Assembly (NCBI GenBank): GCA_004369085.1
Contig: ML210597.1
Span: 1-12,465, forward strand
Direction: 5' to 3'
Origin: Coprinopsis marcescibilis
Taxonomy: Eukaryota; Basidiomycota; Agaricomycetes; Agaricales; Psathyrellaceae
Length of the DNA stretch: 12,465 nucleotides
Part shown: piece by piece, positions 8,512 to 12,465 of the stretch
How the letters are laid out: every line of letters begins with the position of its first letter
Position numbering within the stretch: position 1 is the stretch's first letter
Notes under the pieces: generated by a model
What the model was told of the DNA's origin: nothing
Databases searched by the model: none
Seen by the model: the letters and a program-made list of their open reading frames with translations, nothing else
Made by a program: the position numbers and the translations under genes

Positions 8512-10205
8512 CAGGTTCCCCTGCTCTCAGCTCGTCACCGAGCGTTTAGATCCGTAGGTGCTAGCAGCGATCATCACAAACCCGCATGTTAATCCCCCCG
8601 TTAGCTTGGTGACCCCCGGACAAGTTTCTCCCCACCTCCACCAAATCGTCGGAGGAGTACGTATCTGATCTCTGACATTGGCGTTTGTACTTACATCCCT
8701 TTTATTATTTAGAATGCGTATGTAACGCTACTTCCCGACCTACCACGCTATCTAATATGATTCGAACAACTACAGCTTCAACTTGACCATGGATCCGAGT
8801 GTGGACATCGCCGAAACCTCGACCTGTACCACTTGCCGATTCGTCGAGGACAAGTCCAACTACTGGACTGCAGTCCTCTATTTCAAGTCTCGCAATGGCA
8901 CTTATATTCGAGTATGTTACACTTCTATTACTCCTGCTCGACAATTTGAGCTGACCCTCTTCCGCTTCCTAGGTGCCTCAGATGGCCAACCACAACACCG
9001 GTCCTGGTTTGGCAGCGGGAGGCATGACTATCTACTACTTCCAGCCCGGAGCACCTACCAGGGATCTCAAAGTCAAGGCCTTTGCCAAGGTATCCATTTA
9101 AATGGTTCAGGAAATTCAGACTACCACTTACATTCTGGCGCTTGTGTAGGGCTTCCGCATGATTGTTGGAGACCCATTCCGTCGTAACGGTGACATCGAC
9201 ATCAAGAACCCTCAATCCAGGTCCACTACATTCCGATGCTTTAAGAAGAACGACCCTGGAAACTCTGGCACCCCAGGATTCCCCGGAGATACATTCCACC
9301 TTCCCAACGAGCCCTGTGAGGAAGGTATCCGCTCAAACATATATTTCCCTCAGTGCTGGGACGGTGTTAACCTCGACACGCCTGACCACTCGGTTAGTGC
9401 CTTACGTCCCGATCTTCGTCTCAGAATCTCATCAGCGCTGCGTTCTCCAGAGCCATGTCACCCACCCAGTCGGAACCATTAGCGCCGAAGGCTTGCAGTT
9501 CTTCGGTACTGACTGCCCGCCTTCTCACCCTGTCCGACTCCCACTTCTCTTCATTGAAATCAACTGGGACACCCGTACTTTCAACGACCCCGACTTGTGG
9601 CCCGTTGATGGTAGCCAGCCATTTGTCTTCAGCATGGGTGACCCGTAAGCATGCCTTCAGAATAAAGTAACAGTGGGATCTGCGCTAACAAACCTTCCTC
9701 TAGCACTGGCTTCGGACAACATGCAGACTACGTCTTCGGCTGGGAAGGTGACTCTTTGCAGCGTGCCATGGAAGTCTGCACCGGCTTCGATGGAATCCCT
9801 ACCAACTGCCCTGTCCTGACCGTCCAAGACATGGATAGCATGAACAACTGCCGTCAGCCCAACAAGATCGCCGAGGTCGTCGAAGATGAATGTTCGTGAC
9901 TACATTTCTGCCTATGCATATCAAACTCACAACATGATACTTCAGATCTCGAGAAGCTACCAGGATGCAACCCTGAGCAAGCAGGACCTGATCCCGCGAC
10001 CATTGTTCCCGAATGTGACGCCCTTTCAACCACCGCTGTTGCACCTTCCCCCACTGCGCCACCCGCCGTCGTTACTCCACCCTGGCCAGTCTGCCACGAG
10101 GGCCCTGGAACTCACCCATTGGCTCCCAACTGTGATTCCATTCCCACAAAGACTGCTCAAGTTCCCGAGGGCACCCCTGCTCCCGCTCTCATCACCCCCG
10201 CTTAG
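8453..10205 (+). CDS. Secreted DUF1996-domain protein
   Basis: Nine exons (8453-8553, 8605-8656, 8713-8717, 8776-8911, 8973-9089, 9150-9392, 9451-9644, 9704-9891, 9946-10205) join in frame to 431 residues; introns are 51-61 nt with GT-AG ends. A signal peptide is clear (residues 1-18, ending A-N-A). The mature start R-F-P-C-S-Q-L-V then E-R-L-D-P-L-V, the P-H-L-H-Q-I-V-G-G-N-A-F-N box, G-G-M-T-I-Y-Y-F-Q-P, F-R-M-I-V-G and C-W-D-G are the conserved landmarks of DUF1996 (PF09362), including multiple Cys expected in disulfides. The C-terminal 60 or so residues are Pro/Thr/Ala-rich and probably O-glycosylated. The family is widespread in fungi, extracellular or wall-associated, and of unproven biochemical function. 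No carbohydrate-binding or WSC module is appended. The gene is convergent with the reductase, with 169 bp between stops, and looks intact. Confidence 0.92.
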
Positions 10206-10374
10206 GTGATGCAGCCGGCGCCGACAAGTGGAGAGATATCGAAAGGGTTTACTATCGCTGTCTCGGTAACACAATACATAATTGTGCCAGACGTAGATTA
10301 GAAGTGAAAATTTATAGTTAAGAGCTACGTTACACGTATACATATGCATTCCGGGCCTGGAGATATCTGGTGAT

Positions 10375-11830
10375 CTAGAGCATGGAAAGGTTGCGGCCCC
10401 GTCGGGGGGATGTTCCCTGGTTCTTCCTCGCCTCGGTTACGCTGTTCCAATAGCGTATCCATAGACGGACAGTATCCTCGTTGATGATGTCTGAGGCAGA
10501 GTTCTTTAGGCTATCCGACAACTGGATGGCGTTGGTGAGGTCGAGGGATGGCACTCCAATTGCGTCTGTGTATGGATTGTTTTCTCCGCCTAGGAAAAGC
10601 TCCAAGCTCGAGATGAGCTTCAAAGCTGGTATCTCAGATAGGCTTCTGTTGTCAATGATTCCATTTCCTTTTGCAACGAGCTCGTCGTGGCGGGCACGAA
10701 CATGCTGAAGCATTCTTTGACGGGAATAAGTGGGACATCGAGCTCTTTCGACACCGTGGACGCGATGCTTTGCCACATTGTTGCTTGGGGATGGATGAGA
10801 TGGACGACCTTGTGCCCGATGATTGCGCGCTGCGAGAAGTCGACCAACGCGTTGGCACAGAGAGTCTGTGGGATCCAGAATACGGGCTGCAAAGATCCGA
10901 TGACGTCATTATCACTCGGGAGAAGTACTAGCAAAATGCATTGTCTTCCTTACCTTGTCCAGTATCGGAAATGAGCCCAGTGCCTTGGCGCTCATGACCA
11001 CAGAAGGGAACCACTCGTTTGTGTTCCATGCTCCTTTGTGACCTCCAGAGATTTGCCCGACACGAACAACGAGTGAGCTCAGGCCACATGCTTCAGAGGC
11101 GCGAGAGAGCAATCGTTCAGCAACCCATTTTGACTCGGCATACCCTAATTCGAGGACGAAGGATGCTGGCACCTCGCCTTCTTTAATTGAGACAGGCCCT
11201 GGTCGACCACCTGAGGAGAAGGTCAGAGCGGACATACGATACGGCAAAAATGAGGCGTTACTTTGGAGCATAGATGTGGAGCTGGTGAAGATAAGGGTGG
11301 GCCTGAAAGCAGAGGAGAGAGAGAACGAGATCAGGTTGCTTAGACCAGTGATCATGGGGCCGAAGGATTTCAAGGACATCTTGAAGTTAACCAACCACGC
11401 TGTTGACAATACACCGGCTCAGAGCTAGAAGTTTGATGAAGCAGGAGGCTAGCACGTACCAATATGAATTATTGTTGTCACCGATGTTGACAGCTACAGT
11501 AAGTATTGGAGGGAAGATCGATGAGCCGTCAGAGCACTTCGAAGATTGGTTGGCACACACCTTAGCGAGTACGTCATCTGAAAGTCCCAAATCAGGGCGA
11601 GTTAGGTCTCCCTCGAATAATTGGATCCTTTCCGACGATTTGAGGAGTGTAGGGTCGAGACCCCTATCCTCAAATTCTCGTCGCTGGCGCTCCCAGACGG
11701 AGAGAGTGGAAGAGGATGACCGACGATTGAGGCCATAGACCCGTGATACAGTGCTATCTGCGATAAGAGCAGCGAGAACATAGCAGCCAAGACCTCCAGT
11801 CGTCCCTGTTACGAGTACCTCGCGACTTGA
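10375..11830 (-). pseudogene. Orphan thioester-reductase domain of an NRPS-like adenylate-forming reductase (truncated, frame-broken)
   Basis: About 420 residues match a complete thioester-reductase domain, the NAD(P)H-dependent short-chain-dehydrogenase-like module that releases a carrier-bound acyl group as aldehyde or alcohol in fungal NRPS-like reductases. Segments 11830-11561, 11493-11460, 11399-10954 and 10886-10375 join through introns of 67, 60 and 67 nt. The Rossmann motif V-T-G-T-T-G-G-L-G opens the domain; T-S-S near 140-142 and Y-A-E-S-K near 188-192 supply the Ser/Thr-Tyr-Lys catalytic set. The last exon changes frame near 10710/10711: the upstream frame runs to V-P-L-I-P-V-K-E and the downstream frame continues to the family-like ending R-L-W-I-R-Y-W, as if one base were missing. 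The adenylation and carrier domains are absent; CK2-beta sequence precedes it directly, in another frame. The first in-frame ATG lies in the third segment. It could instead be a fusion gene or an assembly join. Confidence 0.8.
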
Positions 11831-12465
11831 AGCCTGGCTTCTGCCCCCCGTGAGGGTTGGGGTTCACAAAGGGCGACACACGCGCGCTGTTGCTGCTTCC
11901 CCCGCTGCGAGGCGATAAAGGAGATCCACCAGAAATCGGGGCCTTCCAGAACGGCGCAGGCGCTAACTCGCGATAGGTTTGGAAGAACAAGTGGGCGAAT
12001 GTGGTACCGAAGAAAGCGCCTAAATATCGTGTTCAGCGGCCTTATCAACAACCTTGTAAAGAACGATGCCGTACCATCCACTCCTTGGAATCTGCTGCTC
12101 GGGGGCACGAAGATGTCATTGCAATTTGGGCAGAAAAGCTTGACTGTGTCCACTCCGGGCATATCTGAGCGACCGCAAGGCACGACGTTGCACGAAACGC
12201 AGTAGACACGAGGGCAAGAGCCAAAAACCCCGTTTTCGTATTTTTCCGCCTGCAAAGATAGGGTCAACGATGCCGTCAACTTTCGGAGTTGCCTATGAAG
12301 AGTACACACCATGGCCTGCAGGCCCGCACGCGTCAGGATAAACCGTTGGTGGACTAGTCCATAAAGCATTTCTGCAGACGATTCGACGATTGAAACGTCG
12401 GGGATCTTGGAAGCGTCCTCATCCTCTGCACAACGGTTGAGCGAGACGCCTATGAGGTGAATCGG
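11754..12465 (-). CDS. CKB1: Casein kinase 2 regulatory beta subunit, partial, with replaced C-terminus
   Basis: The visible exons 12425-12310, 12249-12075 and 12019 onward (introns 12309-12250 and 12074-12020) encode the core of CK2 beta, which dimerises and docks the catalytic CK2 alpha subunits. Landmarks are the acidic E-D-E-D, then K-I-P-D-V-S-I-V-E-S-S-A-E-M-L-Y-G-L-V-H-Q-R-F-I-L-T split by no gap, the zinc finger C-P-R-V-Y-C...C-P-N-C (C-x4-C and C-x2-C), S-S-R-F-Q-G-V-D-G and F-F-Q-T-Y-R-E-L-A-P-A-P-F. The N-terminus is outside the window, behind an intron ending at 12426. Downstream, a Ser/Pro/Gly linker reaches N-P-H-G-G-Q-K-P (to about 11835); the expected Y-G-F-R and G-P-R-M-x-W motifs never appear. 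The frame instead runs through reductase sequence to a stop at 11754-11756. The gene is therefore truncated or misjoined. The symbol is by family; a fungus may have paralogs. Confidence 0.85.

Noticed and set aside
9163..9648. 161-codon plus-strand frame inside the DUF1996 gene
   Set aside because: It is a shadow in another frame; the conserved protein and signal peptide are in the spliced frame.
1..12465. CRISPR arrays, bacterial operons, ribosome binding sites, phage genes
   Set aside because: The splice-interrupted fungal genes show this is eukaryotic nuclear DNA, and no regularly spaced repeats are present.

Overview
The window looks like nuclear DNA of a mushroom-forming basidiomycete (Agaricomycetes). 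The genes carry many short GT-AG introns of about 51-67 nt. They include a CaaX-type pheromone precursor beginning M-D-S-F, a tandem pair of single-pass membrane proteins of a kind common in Agaricomycetes, a secreted DUF1996 protein, a fungal-type casein kinase 2 beta subunit and an NRPS-like terminal reductase. Exon structures were assembled by hand from splice consensus, reading-frame continuity and family resemblance. No alignment or database search was run.

Layout. 1-655: no gene seen. 656-884 (+): TATA box, 5' leader with a 2x15-bp repeat, and a 34-residue lipopeptide mating-pheromone precursor ending C-T-I-A. 885-1507: no gene seen. 1508-3214 (-) and 4163-5789 (-): two tandem paralogs, each with four exons and a tandem beta-rich ectodomain, one transmembrane helix, a basic juxtamembrane stretch, a short coiled coil and a PPxY motif. 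5862-6131: a 270-bp element with perfect terminal inverted repeats flanked by TA, probably a Tc1/mariner-type MITE, sitting about 70 bp upstream of the second paralog. 6135-8394: gene-poor, with a strong palindrome (6889-6936), an AT-rich stretch and no recognised gene. 8453-10205 (+): nine-exon secreted DUF1996 protein with a 5-nt microexon. 10375-11830 (-): thioester-reductase domain of an NRPS-like enzyme, without adenylation or carrier domains, without a start codon, and with a one-base frame break. About 11838-12465 (-): CK2 regulatory beta subunit, running off the window and losing its conserved C-terminus exactly where the reductase begins.

The genes do not form an obvious pathway. The pheromone gene is the most informative element. 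It could mark the edge of a B-type mating locus or be one of the scattered non-mating pheromone genes; no STE3-type receptor is visible here. The CK2-beta/reductase junction is the main structural anomaly and is either a genuine rearrangement or an assembly chimera.
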